Below are positions 1-8,670 of a stretch of DNA of 64,000 nucleotides, one piece after another. The translations under genes and the position numbers were made by a program. Source of the DNA: Paenimyroides tangerinum (GTDB lineage: Bacteria > Bacteroidota > Bacteroidia > Flavobacteriales > Flavobacteriaceae); contig NZ_RQVQ01000011.1 in the NCBI RefSeq assembly GCF_003865405.1, forward strand, positions 1 through 64,000, read 5' to 3'. A model generated the notes under the pieces. The model had not been told where the DNA came from and searched no databases. It saw only the letters and a program-made list of their open reading frames with translations. How positions within the stretch are numbered: the first letter of the stretch is position 1; every line of letters starts with the position of its first letter.

Positions 1-251
1 AGCTTTGCTATTATTTGAGAAAACAATGTTACATTTACCATCAAGAGAGTGTTTTTTTGTTGTACAACTCAAAGATAATTTGAGATTCAAAAGTTTACTC
101 TCTTTTTTTTGTTTTATTTAAACGTTTAGGACGCTATTGTCTTGGGATTATTGATAATTCGAATTTATTATTGAAAAAGTTAAGTGAAATTTCTAGAAAT
201 AATTAAATTACAATTTACTTGATTAAGAAATTAATACTTTTAATTCGTTTT
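1..251. other. AT-rich non-coding stretch at the left edge
   Basis: No convincing gene is visible here. A small hairpin (arms 68-73 and 79-84) lies inside a looser pairing of 43-50 with 97-104. A run of eight T follows, which could be a rightward terminator for a gene outside the window. This reading is weak because the long loop is unusual. Confidence 0.3.
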
Positions 252-354
252 CTATTTTAGAAATAAATTGGTTAATTTCTTATTTACATATTCGTTTTTG
301 CATTCAAGATAAGCTACATTTTCAGTTTCTATGAGTAGATTCTCCTTCTGATTT
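252..354 (-). pseudogene. Decayed C-terminal fragment of a DUF1697 gene
   Basis: Read leftward, this segment closely matches the 3' part of the intact DUF1697 gene at 861-1400, which aligns around 945-1045. The relic reads SEGESTHR, then needs a one-base frame correction, then reads ENVAYLECKNEYVNKKLTNL up to a stop at 252-254. The intact gene has SEGETIII and ENVVYLECKNGYGNTKLTNV in the same place. Weaker similarity may continue below 252 with further frame breaks. The first three quarters of the gene are absent; the membrane-protein gene at 376 begins where they would lie. It is a pseudogene of a duplicated or recombined DUF1697 locus, not a working gene. Confidence 0.75.
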
Positions 355-375
355 AATACTTTTATTTAAGTAAGC

Positions 376-855
376 ATGAAAATAATATTTAATCTAATAA
401 TTTTAATAATTCAAATTTTTATTTCGTTTGTAATGCTCTTTAGTATTTATATGCTTTTTGCGTTACTTGACAATGATTTTGGATTTGATGAACTTTTCGG
501 CTTAGTAATAATTCAGCCTATTTTGGCAATTATTTTTTCTGTAATAACCATTTTTGTATGTTTATTATTTGGACTTCCAATTCGTTTAAATTCTAAAATT
601 AATGATTGGTATAGAAAACATTTCTATATTTCTTTTATTGGATTATTCTTAGGAATAATTATGTTGATTTTAGCTTTTATACCTAGTTTTAAGGAAACTG
701 TTAATTATGAATTTGATGGTGAATTTGTTTTAAAAGAAATTCCAAATTTGTTTTGTTCTATTTCTGGATGGATTCTAATTGCTTTTTCGACACTTCATAT
801 TTATCCGCCTAAAATGGTAACTGATAGATTGCAAAAAGTTTTTAGAAAAAAGTAA
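376..855 (+). CDS. Small multi-pass membrane protein of unknown function
   Basis: I do not recognise this 159-residue protein. It has about four hydrophobic segments (roughly residues 5-29, 40-67, 82-104 and 130-145) and a basic C-terminus ending RLQKVFRKK, so it is probably an inner-membrane protein with a cytoplasmic tail. It lies between the DUF1697 relic on its left and the intact DUF1697 gene on its right, with which it converges only 5 bases apart. The position suggests it arrived by a local rearrangement that also broke the left DUF1697 copy. No catalytic motif is visible. Confidence 0.6.
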   Translation: MKIIFNLIILIIQIFISFVMLFSIYMLFALLDNDFGFDELFGLVIIQPILAIIFSVITIFVCLLFGLPIRLNSKINDWYRKHFYISFIGLFLGIIMLILAFIPSFKETVNYEFDGEFVLKEIPNLFCSISGWILIAFSTLHIYPPKMVTDRLQKVFRKK

Positions 856-860
856 TTATT

Positions 861-1400
861 CTAAAAATCAGTTGATAATTCAAGTATTTTCTTACTTGTT
901 TTTAGATTTCGAGTTGTACATAAAACGTTCAATTGTTTTTCTAAAAACACATTGGTTAATTTCGTGTTTCCATATCCGTTTTTACATTCAAGATAAACTA
1001 CATTTTCAGTTATGATAATTGTTTCTCCTTCTGATTTTTTTTCCAGAATTTTATCAAAATTAGATACTTTTGTGCATTCATTTAAAAAAGTTAGATAAAT
1101 ATTCTTTTCTTCAAAATCAAAAAAAGGTAGAAGTGCAATATTTGTTTTAAGTTCTTCGTTTTCTAATATTAGAACAGGAATATTAAGTTCAAATGTAGCT
1201 TTAATTTTTGATGTAATTAATTGAGCTAAATCAGTTTTTGAAAGATTTTGATTATTTGTAAAAATTACGTTTCCACTTTGGATATAAGTTTGAACTTTTT
1301 CAAATCCCAAGTCAAAAAACATATTTTTTAAAGCTTCCATTTTAATGATATTTTTTCCAGAAACATTAATTCCACGAAGTAAGGCAATGTATGTTTTCAT
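861..1400 (-). CDS. DUF1697 family protein
   Basis: This 179-residue cytoplasmic protein starts MKTYIALLRGINVSGKN, the signature opening of DUF1697, and continues with the family blocks QTYIQSGNVIF and TTRNLKTSKKIL. The length is normal for the family. The biochemical function of DUF1697 is not established. It follows the methyltransferase gene on the same strand with a 3-base gap, so the two are probably co-transcribed. A degenerate copy of its 3' end lies at 252-354. Confidence 0.85.
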   Translation of the reverse strand: MKTYIALLRGINVSGKNIIKMEALKNMFFDLGFEKVQTYIQSGNVIFTNNQNLSKTDLAQLITSKIKATFELNIPVLILENEELKTNIALLPFFDFEEKNIYLTFLNECTKVSNFDKILEKKSEGETIIITENVVYLECKNGYGNTKLTNVFLEKQLNVLCTTRNLKTSKKILELSTDF

Positions 1401-1403
1401 AAA

Positions 1404-2150
1404 CTATTTCTGTAAACCTTCCCAACCAATCAATAAAAATTTAGTTGGTAATCCCCACATATAACCGCCAAATTTTCCGCTAGTTTGAATTACACGATGA
1501 CACGGAATCAGTAAACTTATCGGGTTGTTACCGATTGCAGTTCCAACGGCTCTAAACGCTTTTGGTTTGTTTATTTTTCTTGCAATTTTTCCGTACGAAG
1601 TCAAACTACCTTTAGGAATTTCTAATAAAGCTTTCCAAACATCGAATTGAAATTCTGTTCCTTTGATATAAAAAGTTATTTCTACATTTTCATTTCCTTC
1701 GATAAAATCTAGAATTGATTGATGTGGATTTTTCGTTTCAAGTATAAATTTTGAATTTGGATAAATTTCTTTTAAATAAGGAAACGAAGGTTTTTCTTTG
1801 GTTTGAAATGCAACATAACAAACACCAATTTCGGTCGAAGCAATTAATATTTGACCAATTTTAGTCTTATATATTTGATAATAGATTTCAAGATTTGGAT
1901 TTGAAATTTCTTGTTTAGAAAACGCTACAAATTTGAAATTGGTTTTAGTTTTTTCAAATTTAAATTCATTCATTTTTTTTAATGCATTTTCAACGGAAAG
2001 TTCATTTATAAACTCATCCGTATTTTGAATGTCTAATTTTTTTAAATGTGGTTTTAATGCGTTCGAATAACTTTTATCAAATAGACCACGTTTAGAATTT
2101 CTAAACGGAAGATTCATTTCTTTTAAGATATCTAAAACGGATTGATTCAT
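1404..2150 (-). CDS. Methylated-DNA--protein-cysteine methyltransferase (Ogt/Ada C-terminal type)
   Basis: The C-terminal half carries the alkyltransferase core. It has the PCHRV box with acceptor Cys at about residue 217, the preceding RAVGTAIGNNPI segment and the following GGYMWG. It should remove alkyl groups from O6 of guanine by transferring them to the cysteine, a one-shot repair reaction. The first ~80 residues are not recognisable to me; no AraC-type helix-turn-helix or Ada zinc-binding cysteines are visible, so this is not a full Ada. I chose the ATG at 2150 (MNQSVLDIL). An upstream in-frame TTG at 2195 lies inside the purA terminator and is unlikely to be used. DUF1697 lies 3 bases downstream. 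Confidence 0.85.
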   Translation of the reverse strand: MNQSVLDILKEMNLPFRNSKRGLFDKSYSNALKPHLKKLDIQNTDEFINELSVENALKKMNEFKFEKTKTNFKFVAFSKQEISNPNLEIYYQIYKTKIGQILIASTEIGVCYVAFQTKEKPSFPYLKEIYPNSKFILETKNPHQSILDFIEGNENVEITFYIKGTEFQFDVWKALLEIPKGSLTSYGKIARKINKPKAFRAVGTAIGNNPISLLIPCHRVIQTSGKFGGYMWGLPTKFLLIGWEGLQK

Positions 2151-2182
2151 AATTAAAAACTTTAAAAAGCTAATGTATAAAA

Positions 2183-2210
2183 AAAGCCGATTCAAATGCG
2201 AATCGGCTTT
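2183..2210 (-). terminator. Terminator after purA
   Basis: Perfect 10-bp stem (2183-2192 with 2201-2210, core AAGCCGATT) with an 8-base loop. It is followed on the leftward strand by a T run, 4 bases past the purA stop codon. Confidence 0.8.
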
Positions 2211-2213
2211 ATA

Positions 2214-3485
2214 TTATTTAATGATTGTTTGTGTTCTGTCTGGACCAACTGAAACAATTTTAATTGGCACCTCAACTTCTTTTTCAATAAAATCAATATA
2301 TTCTTTTAATTCAACTGGTAATTCATCGTAAGAAGTCATTCCTGTTAAATCTGCTTTCCAACCTTTTTTCTCAACGTAAATAGGAGTTACGTTTTCAGGT
2401 TCGATATTGTAAGGTAAATGTGAAATGTTTTGACCTTTGTATTCGTAACCAGTACAAACTTGTAACGTATCAAAACCAGATAAAACATCACCTTTCATCA
2501 TATACAATTCAGTAACACCATTTACTTGAACTGCATATTTTAAAGCAACTAAATCTAACCATCCGCAACGACGTGCACGACCAGTAACCGAACCGAATTC
2601 GTTTCCAACTCTAGCCATTGTTTGACCAATTTCGTCAGTTAATTCCGTTGGGAATGGACCTGAACCTACACGAGTTGTATAAGCTTTGAAAATTCCGAAA
2701 ACTTCTTTTACTTTGTTAGGAGCAATTCCTAAACCAGTACAAGCACCAGCAGCTGTAGTGTTTGAAGAAGTTACAAACGGATAAGTTCCGAAATCAATAT
2801 CTAATAACGAACCTTGAGCACCTTCAGCTAAGATAGATTTTCCATCTTTTAAAGCTTGGTTTAAATAAGCTTCAGAATCGATGAATTTTAATTTTTTCAA
2901 ATCTTCAATTGCAGCGAAAAATTCAGCTTCCATTTCAGCTAAATTATATTGTAAATCAACTTTGTAGAAGTCAATCATTTCAATATGTTTTTCTGCTAAA
3001 GCTTGGTATCTTTCTTTGAAATCTGCTAATTCAATATCACCTACACGTAAACCGTTTCTTCCAGTTTTGTCCATATAAGTTGGTCCTATACCTTTTAAAG
3101 TAGAACCAATTTTAGCTTTACCTTTTGCAGTTTCTGAAGCTGCATCTAATAAACGGTGTGTTGGTAAAATTAAATGTGCTTTTCTAGAAATAAATAAACG
3201 CGATTGAATGTCGATGTTAAATTTCTCAAGTCCTTCAATTTCTTTTTGGAAAACAACTGGGTCAATAACCACTCCGTTTCCGATAATGTTAATTGAATTT
3301 TTGTGGAAAATTCCAGATGGAATCGTTCTTAAAACGTGTTTAATTCCGTCGAACTCTAATGTATGTCCTGCATTTGGTCCACCTTGAAAACGAGCAATGA
3401 TGTCGTATTTAGATGTAAGAACGTCTACAATTTTTCCTTTTCCTTCGTCTCCCCATTGAAGGCCAAGTAGTAAATCTACTGTCAT
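2214..3485 (-). CDS. purA: Adenylosuccinate synthetase
   Basis: PurA joins IMP and aspartate using GTP to give adenylosuccinate, the first committed step to AMP. The N-terminus has the diagnostic LGLQWGDEGKGKIVD phosphate loop, followed by FQGGPNAGHT. The IMP-site segment GSTLKGIGPTYMDKTGRNGLR and the later TGRARRCGWLD block are both intact. At 423 residues the length is normal. It lies 21 bases downstream of the Fur-family gene on the same strand and ends at a strong terminator, so the two probably share a transcript. Confidence 0.97.
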   Translation of the reverse strand: MTVDLLLGLQWGDEGKGKIVDVLTSKYDIIARFQGGPNAGHTLEFDGIKHVLRTIPSGIFHKNSINIIGNGVVIDPVVFQKEIEGLEKFNIDIQSRLFISRKAHLILPTHRLLDAASETAKGKAKIGSTLKGIGPTYMDKTGRNGLRVGDIELADFKERYQALAEKHIEMIDFYKVDLQYNLAEMEAEFFAAIEDLKKLKFIDSEAYLNQALKDGKSILAEGAQGSLLDIDFGTYPFVTSSNTTAAGACTGLGIAPNKVKEVFGIFKAYTTRVGSGPFPTELTDEIGQTMARVGNEFGSVTGRARRCGWLDLVALKYAVQVNGVTELYMMKGDVLSGFDTLQVCTGYEYKGQNISHLPYNIEPENVTPIYVEKKGWKADLTGMTSYDELPVELKEYIDFIEKEVEVPIKIVSVGPDRTQTIIK

Positions 3486-3506
3486 GGTTTAGTATGTTAG
3501 ATTGTG

Positions 3507-3962
3507 TTAATTTTCTGTTGTGTTGTCTTTTCTTTTTGTTCCATAAAAATATAATGAATGATTATGGATATCGATATTGAAGATTTCTTCAATTGTTTTT
3601 TTAATGGTTTGGATTCTAGGGTCACAAAATTCAACAACTTCACCTGTATCTGTCATAATAACGTGGTCATGTTGTTTATCGAAATATGATTTTTCGTAAT
3701 GTGCTTGATTTTGTCCGAATTGATGACGACGAACTAAGCCACATTCCAATAACAATTCTATCGTATTATAAAGTGTTGCTCTACTTACACGATAGTTTTT
3801 GTTTTTCATTTTTATGTAAAGAGATTCAATGTCAAAATGTTCTTCACTTTCATATATTTCTTGAAGAATTGCATAGCGCTCAGGCGTTTTTCTATGACCT
3901 CTATCTTCTAAATACTTGGTAAATACGTTTTTAACAATCTCTTGATTTTTATTTACTTCCAT
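3507..3962 (-). CDS. Fur-family metal-responsive repressor lacking the structural-zinc cysteines
   Basis: This 151-residue protein has the Fur winged helix ([14 protein letters not shown], then [21 protein letters not shown]) and a C-terminal dimerisation half. The regulatory metal ligands are plausible at His88, His98 and His100 (AHYE, QHDH). Where classical Fur/PerR proteins carry CxxCG after the HDH motif, this one reads [10 protein letters not shown], and only Cys74 and Cys113 remain in the protein. It therefore lacks the usual Cys4 zinc site. Which metal or signal it senses cannot be read from sequence. A -7 element lies just upstream, and purA follows in the same direction. Confidence 0.88.
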   Translation of the reverse strand: MEVNKNQEIVKNVFTKYLEDRGHRKTPERYAILQEIYESEEHFDIESLYIKMKNKNYRVSRATLYNTIELLLECGLVRRHQFGQNQAHYEKSYFDKQHDHVIMTDTGEVVEFCDPRIQTIKKTIEEIFNIDIHNHSLYFYGTKRKDNTTEN

Positions 3963-3984
3963 GGAATGTTTCCTTAATCAATTG

Positions 3985-3992
3985 CAAATATA
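3985..3992 (-). promoter_or_regulatory. -7 promoter element of the Fur-family gene
   Basis: On the leftward strand this reads TATATTTG, matching the Bacteroidota -7 consensus TAnnTTTG, 22 bases before the start codon. No TTG is seen at the -33 position. Confidence 0.45.
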
Positions 3993-4036
3993 TAGGTTAT
4001 TTTTTGAGCGTAAAACTTTATTTTTAAAAACTTGTT

Positions 4037-6244
4037 CTATTTTGCAGTAACTCTTGTTACTTTCTCAATTCCATCTATTTTTTGAATATTATCTATCAAT
4101 TTATTTAAAGTAGAAATGTTGTTTACAATCACCGTTATTTCTCCATTAAAAATTCCTGCATCTGAACTTAATGAAATGCTTCGAATGTTAACCGACATAT
4201 TATTAGAAATTACTTTGGTTAATTCATTCGTTAATCCCATACTATCAATTCCACGAATTTTTAAAGTTGCATTAAATTCTTGTGCAGAAGAATCTATCCA
4301 TTTAGCTTGAATGATTCGATATGCATAATTTGATTGCATACTAATGGCATTCGGACAATCTTTTTTATGAACCTTAATCCCTTCGTTTATTGTTATAAAT
4401 CCAAAAACATCATCACCTGGAATTGGATTACAACAAGCCGAAAGTTTGTAATCTAGTTTGTTTTCTTCTTTACCAAAAACTAGTGAATCTAAATTAGATT
4501 GAGGAGCAATTACTTCTATATTTTCTCCTTTTTTAATCGTTTTCTTGAAGAAATTAAAGAATGAATTACTATTTTTATGATTCGCAAACTCTTTTAATTG
4601 TTGATTGTCAATTGCACCAATTCCAATTCTATAAAATAAGTCTAAACTCGTTTTTAATTTAAAGAAACTAGCAAGTTCATTGATTGTTTTCTCATCCAAA
4701 TTAACTTTTAGATGGCGCATTTTTCGCATCAACAATTCTTTTCCATCTTCACCAATTTTTTTCATATTCTCGTTCAGAACATTTTTTATTTTGTTCTTAG
4801 CACGAGCAGTAGTAACGAATTCTAACCAATGAATACTTGGTTTTTGATTTTGTGATGTAATGATTTCAACTTGGTCACCGCTATTTAAAACATGATTTAG
4901 CGGCACCAATTTTCCGTTAACTTTTGTACCTCTTGTGTGAACTCCAACTTCTGAGTGAATACTAAAAGCAAAATCTAAAGTTGTTGCACCTTTAGGTAAT
5001 GATTTAATTTCACCTTTTGGTGTGAAAATGTAAATTTCTTTTGAATATAAATTCAACTTAAAATCCTCTACGAAATCAATAGCATTAGCATCTTGATTTT
5101 CAAGAGTTTCCTTTAATTGATTTAACCAAATATCTAAGCTGTTTTCTTCAGTAACACCTTGTTTATATTTGTAATGTGCAGCATATCCTTTTTCTGCAAT
5201 TTCGTCCATTCGTTCGCTTCGAATTTGAACTTCTACCCAGCGACCTTTTGGTCCCATAACTGTAATGTGCAAAGCTTCATAACCTGTTGATTTAGGAGAA
5301 GAAATCCAATCTCTTAAACGACTTGGACTCGGACGATAAAAATCTGTAACAATTGAATAAATCTTCCAAGCAACGAATTTTTCGTCATGAAGAGGAGAAT
5401 TGTAAATAATGCGTATTGCAAACTTATCATAGACTTCTTCAAAACTTACATTCTGAGCCTTCATTTTTTTACGAATAGAAAAGATTGATTTTGGACGACC
5501 TTTTATCGTAAATTCAATTCCTTCTTTAATTAAAGATTCTTTAAGAACACTCGTAATGGATTCGATATAAGCTTCTTGTTCTTGTTTGGTTTCTTTAATT
5601 TTACTTAATATTTCATTGTAAACTTCAGGCTCAGTATATTTTAAACCTAAATCTTCTAGCTGAGTTTTAATATTAAATAATCCCAATCGATGTGCAAGTG
5701 GCGCATATATATATAAAGTTTCTGAAGCAATTTTAGCTTGTTTATATGCAGCCATGCTTTCCATCGTTTGCATATTGTGTAAACGATCTGCAATCTTAAT
5801 TAAAATCACACGTACATCATCGTTTAATGTAAGTAACATCTTACGATAATTTTCTGCTTGCATCGAAACTTCAGGATCAGGCTCCAATTTAGATATCTTA
5901 GTTAATCCTTCAACAATTTTTGCAATTTTAGGATTAAACATTTTTTCAATATCTTCAACCGTGATATCTGTATCTTCAACAACATCATGCATTAAAGCTG
6001 CAGCAATTGAAGTTGGACCTAAACCAATTTCAGAAGCAACAATTTTAGCAACAGCAATAGGATGGAAGATGTAAGCTTCTCCGGATTTACGGCGTTGATC
6101 TTTGTGTGCATCAACAGCAACATCGAACGCTTTTCTGATTAATTTCTTTTCATCATCATTAAGCGTTTGATAACTTATGCTCAATAATTCTTTATATTCT
6201 CGAGCAATAGCTTTATTTTCTTGTTCTATTTCTAATTCGGTCAT
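4037..6244 (-). CDS. Bifunctional (p)ppGpp synthetase/hydrolase (Rel/SpoT)
   Basis: This long RSH enzyme makes and degrades the stringent-response alarmone. The order is an HD hydrolase domain (about 45-200, with AALMHDVVEDTD and KIADRLHNM), a synthetase domain (about 240-370, with GRPKSIFSIRKKM and EVQIRSERMDEIAEKGYAAH), a TGS domain (about 405-465, FTPKGEIKSLPKGAT), and a C-terminal conserved-cysteine and ACT region from about 600. Both HD residues and the synthetase core look intact, so I call it bifunctional. At 735 residues it is full length. It is transcribed separately from fur, with 74 bases between them. Confidence 0.95.
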   Translation of the reverse strand: MTELEIEQENKAIAREYKELLSISYQTLNDDEKKLIRKAFDVAVDAHKDQRRKSGEAYIFHPIAVAKIVASEIGLGPTSIAAALMHDVVEDTDITVEDIEKMFNPKIAKIVEGLTKISKLEPDPEVSMQAENYRKMLLTLNDDVRVILIKIADRLHNMQTMESMAAYKQAKIASETLYIYAPLAHRLGLFNIKTQLEDLGLKYTEPEVYNEILSKIKETKQEQEAYIESITSVLKESLIKEGIEFTIKGRPKSIFSIRKKMKAQNVSFEEVYDKFAIRIIYNSPLHDEKFVAWKIYSIVTDFYRPSPSRLRDWISSPKSTGYEALHITVMGPKGRWVEVQIRSERMDEIAEKGYAAHYKYKQGVTEENSLDIWLNQLKETLENQDANAIDFVEDFKLNLYSKEIYIFTPKGEIKSLPKGATTLDFAFSIHSEVGVHTRGTKVNGKLVPLNHVLNSGDQVEIITSQNQKPSIHWLEFVTTARAKNKIKNVLNENMKKIGEDGKELLMRKMRHLKVNLDEKTINELASFFKLKTSLDLFYRIGIGAIDNQQLKEFANHKNSNSFFNFFKKTIKKGENIEVIAPQSNLDSLVFGKEENKLDYKLSACCNPIPGDDVFGFITINEGIKVHKKDCPNAISMQSNYAYRIIQAKWIDSSAQEFNATLKIRGIDSMGLTNELTKVISNNMSVNIRSISLSSDAGIFNGEITVIVNNISTLNKLIDNIQKIDGIEKVTRVTAK

Positions 6245-6306
6245 AATTGTCTTGGTTGAAGTAATAAATATAGTATTTTATTAGTAGGTTGGCAATATAT
6301 AAATGA

Positions 6307-6337
6307 AAAAAGCAAAGCTTTTTAAACTTTGCTTTTT
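6307..6337 (-). terminator. Terminator of the barrel-protein gene
   Basis: 11-bp stem (6307-6317 with 6327-6337, core AGCAAAG/CTTTGCT) flanked by A and T runs. It sits 22 bases past the stop of the gene ending at 6360 and upstream of the rel/spoT start. Confidence 0.7.
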
Positions 6338-6359
6338 ATTTGTTATTTAAAGTATTATT

Positions 6360-7037
6360 CTAGAACGCGTAAAAAATTCCTGCAGAGAATTGAACATGAG
6401 ACCCTAATGCTGTACTGTTTGTAATATTTTTCTTAGCAAGTGCTTCGACGTTTATTCCAAAACGTTTATACCATGCTTCTGCAGGATATCTATAACCTTT
6501 CATAAAACCGAAGTCAGCAAGCCAAAAATTTATACCTCCACCAAAATCACCTGTTGTATAGTTACGTTGTCCAAAACTAAGATATCCAATTCCACCTTTA
6601 AGATATGGGTCAACTACAGGTATGTTAAATAATCCTCCCAAGCTATATAATAAAGATCCACTGAATGTATAAATATCCTTATTTGTATATAACGGAACCC
6701 CATTTGTAAAACCTCCAGGTTTTAGTTTATTAAATGAAAAAGCAGCTTCAACGGATAGGTTTTCAACAAACTCGTATCCTAAAGTAACCTTTGAAGGAAT
6801 CGCCATTGTACTAAAATCTGAAGTTTTTAATGGGTCATTTTTGTCAAAATTTACATTCACGCTATTCATCGATAATCCTAATTTCCATCGTGAATCACTA
6901 ATAAAGCGCTCTTCCTTATGATTAACTTGTGCATTTGATTCTAATGAGCTTCCTAAAATAAAAGCTGTTAGAGCAATTTTACCTAAATTTTTTTTAAGGA
7001 AATTATAAGGACTAAGAGTGATAGAACTATTTTTCAT
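6360..7037 (-). CDS. Predicted outer-membrane beta-barrel protein
   Basis: The 225-residue product begins with a long signal peptide (hydrophobic IALTAFILGSSLESNAQ, cleavage near residue 37). The rest alternates polar and aromatic residues in short strands (LGLSMNSVNVNF, VTLGYEFVENLSVEAAFSF, FSGSLLYSLG) and ends in FSAGIFYAF. A terminal aromatic residue and such strands are typical of small OmpA/OmpW-like barrels in the outer membrane. No OmpA peptidoglycan-binding domain follows, unlike the two OmpA proteins at 53.8-57 kb. It stands alone between terminators. Specific role unknown. Confidence 0.7.
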   Translation of the reverse strand: MKNSSITLSPYNFLKKNLGKIALTAFILGSSLESNAQVNHKEERFISDSRWKLGLSMNSVNVNFDKNDPLKTSDFSTMAIPSKVTLGYEFVENLSVEAAFSFNKLKPGGFTNGVPLYTNKDIYTFSGSLLYSLGGLFNIPVVDPYLKGGIGYLSFGQRNYTTGDFGGGINFWLADFGFMKGYRYPAEAWYKRFGINVEALAKKNITNSTALGSHVQFSAGIFYAF

Positions 7038-7128
7038 GTTTATAGATTAGTTAGTTTTTCATGTTAATTTCATATCATTTAATAGATATAATATTCAAAT
7101 TTAATTTTTTATCTTTAAAAAACAAATT

Positions 7129-7929
7129 TTACGAGGAATAATCACGCTGTCTTTTAGCCTCAAATAGTAAAATCGCTGCTGCAACCGAAACATTCATTGA
7201 ATCTATCGCTCCTTCCATCGGAATAATAATATTTTGATTGGATTCTTTTCTCCAAATTTCACTTAATCCAGTTGCTTCTGTTCCTACAACAATTGCTGTA
7301 GCTTCTTTGAAATTTTGTGTATAATAAGGTTTTGCTTCTTGAAGAATCGCACTGTAAATTGAAATGTTTCTATCTTTTAAAAAAGAAATTACTTCTTCTG
7401 ATGTTGCCATTGCAATCTGATTTGTAAAAACGCAGCCAACACTTGATCGAATCACATTTGGATTGTACAAATCACTTTTAGGATTCGCGATAATCACGGC
7501 ATCAATATTAGCTGCATCAGCAGTTCGTAACAAAGCACCAATATTCCCAGGTTTTTCAGGAGCTTCTGCAATTAAAATAAGTGGATTATCTTTTAATTGT
7601 AAATCGGCTAATTTAGTAGATTTATTCTGAGCTACAGCAATTAAACCTTCAGTTGTATCTCGATAAGCAAGCTTTTGATAAACATCTTTTGAAATCTCAA
7701 TAAGTTCAATTTCATTTGAATTTTTGATTAACTCGTGAATTTCTTCAACTGAAATATATTCAATACAAAACAAAATTGTTTTAATTCTAAAATTGCCGAT
7801 TAAAGCTAACGAAACTTCACGTCTGCCTTCAATTAAAAATGTTTCGCTGGTTTTTCTAGCTTTCGATTTTTCTTGAAGTTGAACTAAATTCTTTATAATC
7901 GGATTTTGTAAACTTGATATTTGTTTCAT
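7129..7929 (-). CDS. TrmH/SpoU-family RNA 2'-O-methyltransferase
   Basis: The three knotted-methyltransferase motifs are present: EKPGNIGALLRTADAANIDAV (motif 1), VGTEATGLSEIW (motif 2) and IPMEGAIDSMNVSVAAAILLFEAKRQR (motif 3). The N-terminal ~100 residues form the substrate-binding domain (FLIEGRREVSLAL). It should methylate a ribose 2'-OH in rRNA or tRNA using S-adenosylmethionine. The exact target cannot be told from sequence. It is a single-gene unit divergent from the UPF0126 gene. Confidence 0.92.
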   Translation of the reverse strand: MKQISSLQNPIIKNLVQLQEKSKARKTSETFLIEGRREVSLALIGNFRIKTILFCIEYISVEEIHELIKNSNEIELIEISKDVYQKLAYRDTTEGLIAVAQNKSTKLADLQLKDNPLILIAEAPEKPGNIGALLRTADAANIDAVIIANPKSDLYNPNVIRSSVGCVFTNQIAMATSEEVISFLKDRNISIYSAILQEAKPYYTQNFKEATAIVVGTEATGLSEIWRKESNQNIIIPMEGAIDSMNVSVAAAILLFEAKRQRDYSS

Positions 7930-7960
7930 TTTGAAATTTTATACATTAAAATATAAGCTG

Positions 7961-7968
7961 CAAATTTA
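7961..7968 (-). promoter_or_regulatory. -7 promoter element of the RNA methyltransferase gene
   Basis: Leftward strand TAAATTTG matches TAnnTTTG, 31 bases upstream of the start codon. No clear -33 TTG at the expected spacing. Confidence 0.35.
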
Positions 7969-8062
7969 AATAACTTTAAGTTCAATTTGTAATTATTCAT
8001 TAGTAATTCTGATTTTAAAACTTTTATTTTACCTTTATCGACTTACAATAAAAACACGATTT

Positions 8063-8668
8063 ATGATTTTTAATATTTTAGACATTTTAGGAACTGTGGC
8101 ATTTGCAGTTTCAGGAACTTTAGCGGCTATTGAGAAGAAATTAGATTTTTTTGGTGTTTTGACAATTGCTTTGGTAACTTCAATTGGTGGTGGAACTTTG
8201 AGAGATTTATTAATCGGAAATACTCCAGTTTCTTGGCTACAAAATCTAAATTCCTTCTATATTATTATGGGAAGTTCGATTTTTGCAATCATATTTCGTG
8301 CTCGTTTGAGTATTTTTAGAACTTCATTATTTTTGTTTGATACGATTGGGATTGGACTTTTTACTTTAGTTGGTTTAGAAAAAGGTGTAAACATCAATTT
8401 ACATCCATTGATTTGTATTTCATTAGGAACGGTTACAGCTTGTTTTGGAGGTGTTTTGAGAGATATTTTATGTAATGAAATTCCAGTGATTTTCAGAAAA
8501 GAAATTTATGCAACTGCTTGTATTGCTGGTGGATTTGTGTTTTTTGGTTTACGTTATTTGAATCTTCCTGAAGATATTATTTATCTTGCAACTGCAGCTT
8601 CAATTATTACAATTCGAATTTTGGCTGTGCTTAAAAAATGGTCATTTCCTCCAATTGAAATGAAATAA
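8063..8668 (+). CDS. TRIC/UPF0126 family cation-channel-like membrane protein
   Basis: This 201-residue protein has two copies of the UPF0126 repeat: GTVAFAVSGTLAAIEKKLDF with SIGGGTLRDLLIGNTPVSW, and TVTACFGGVLRDILCNEIPV. These glycine-rich blocks and six to seven membrane segments match bacterial homologues of trimeric intracellular cation channels. The natural ion and role in this organism are unknown. The stop codon is 2 bases before the hutD-like start, so the two genes form an operon. Confidence 0.88.
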   Translation: MIFNILDILGTVAFAVSGTLAAIEKKLDFFGVLTIALVTSIGGGTLRDLLIGNTPVSWLQNLNSFYIIMGSSIFAIIFRARLSIFRTSLFLFDTIGIGLFTLVGLEKGVNINLHPLICISLGTVTACFGGVLRDILCNEIPVIFRKEIYATACIAGGFVFFGLRYLNLPEDIIYLATAASIITIRILAVLKKWSFPPIEMK

Positions 8669-8670
8669 TT

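Noticed and set aside
2151..2195. Upstream TTG start for the alkyltransferase
   Set aside because: It would place the start inside the purA terminator stem; the ATG at 2150 is better.
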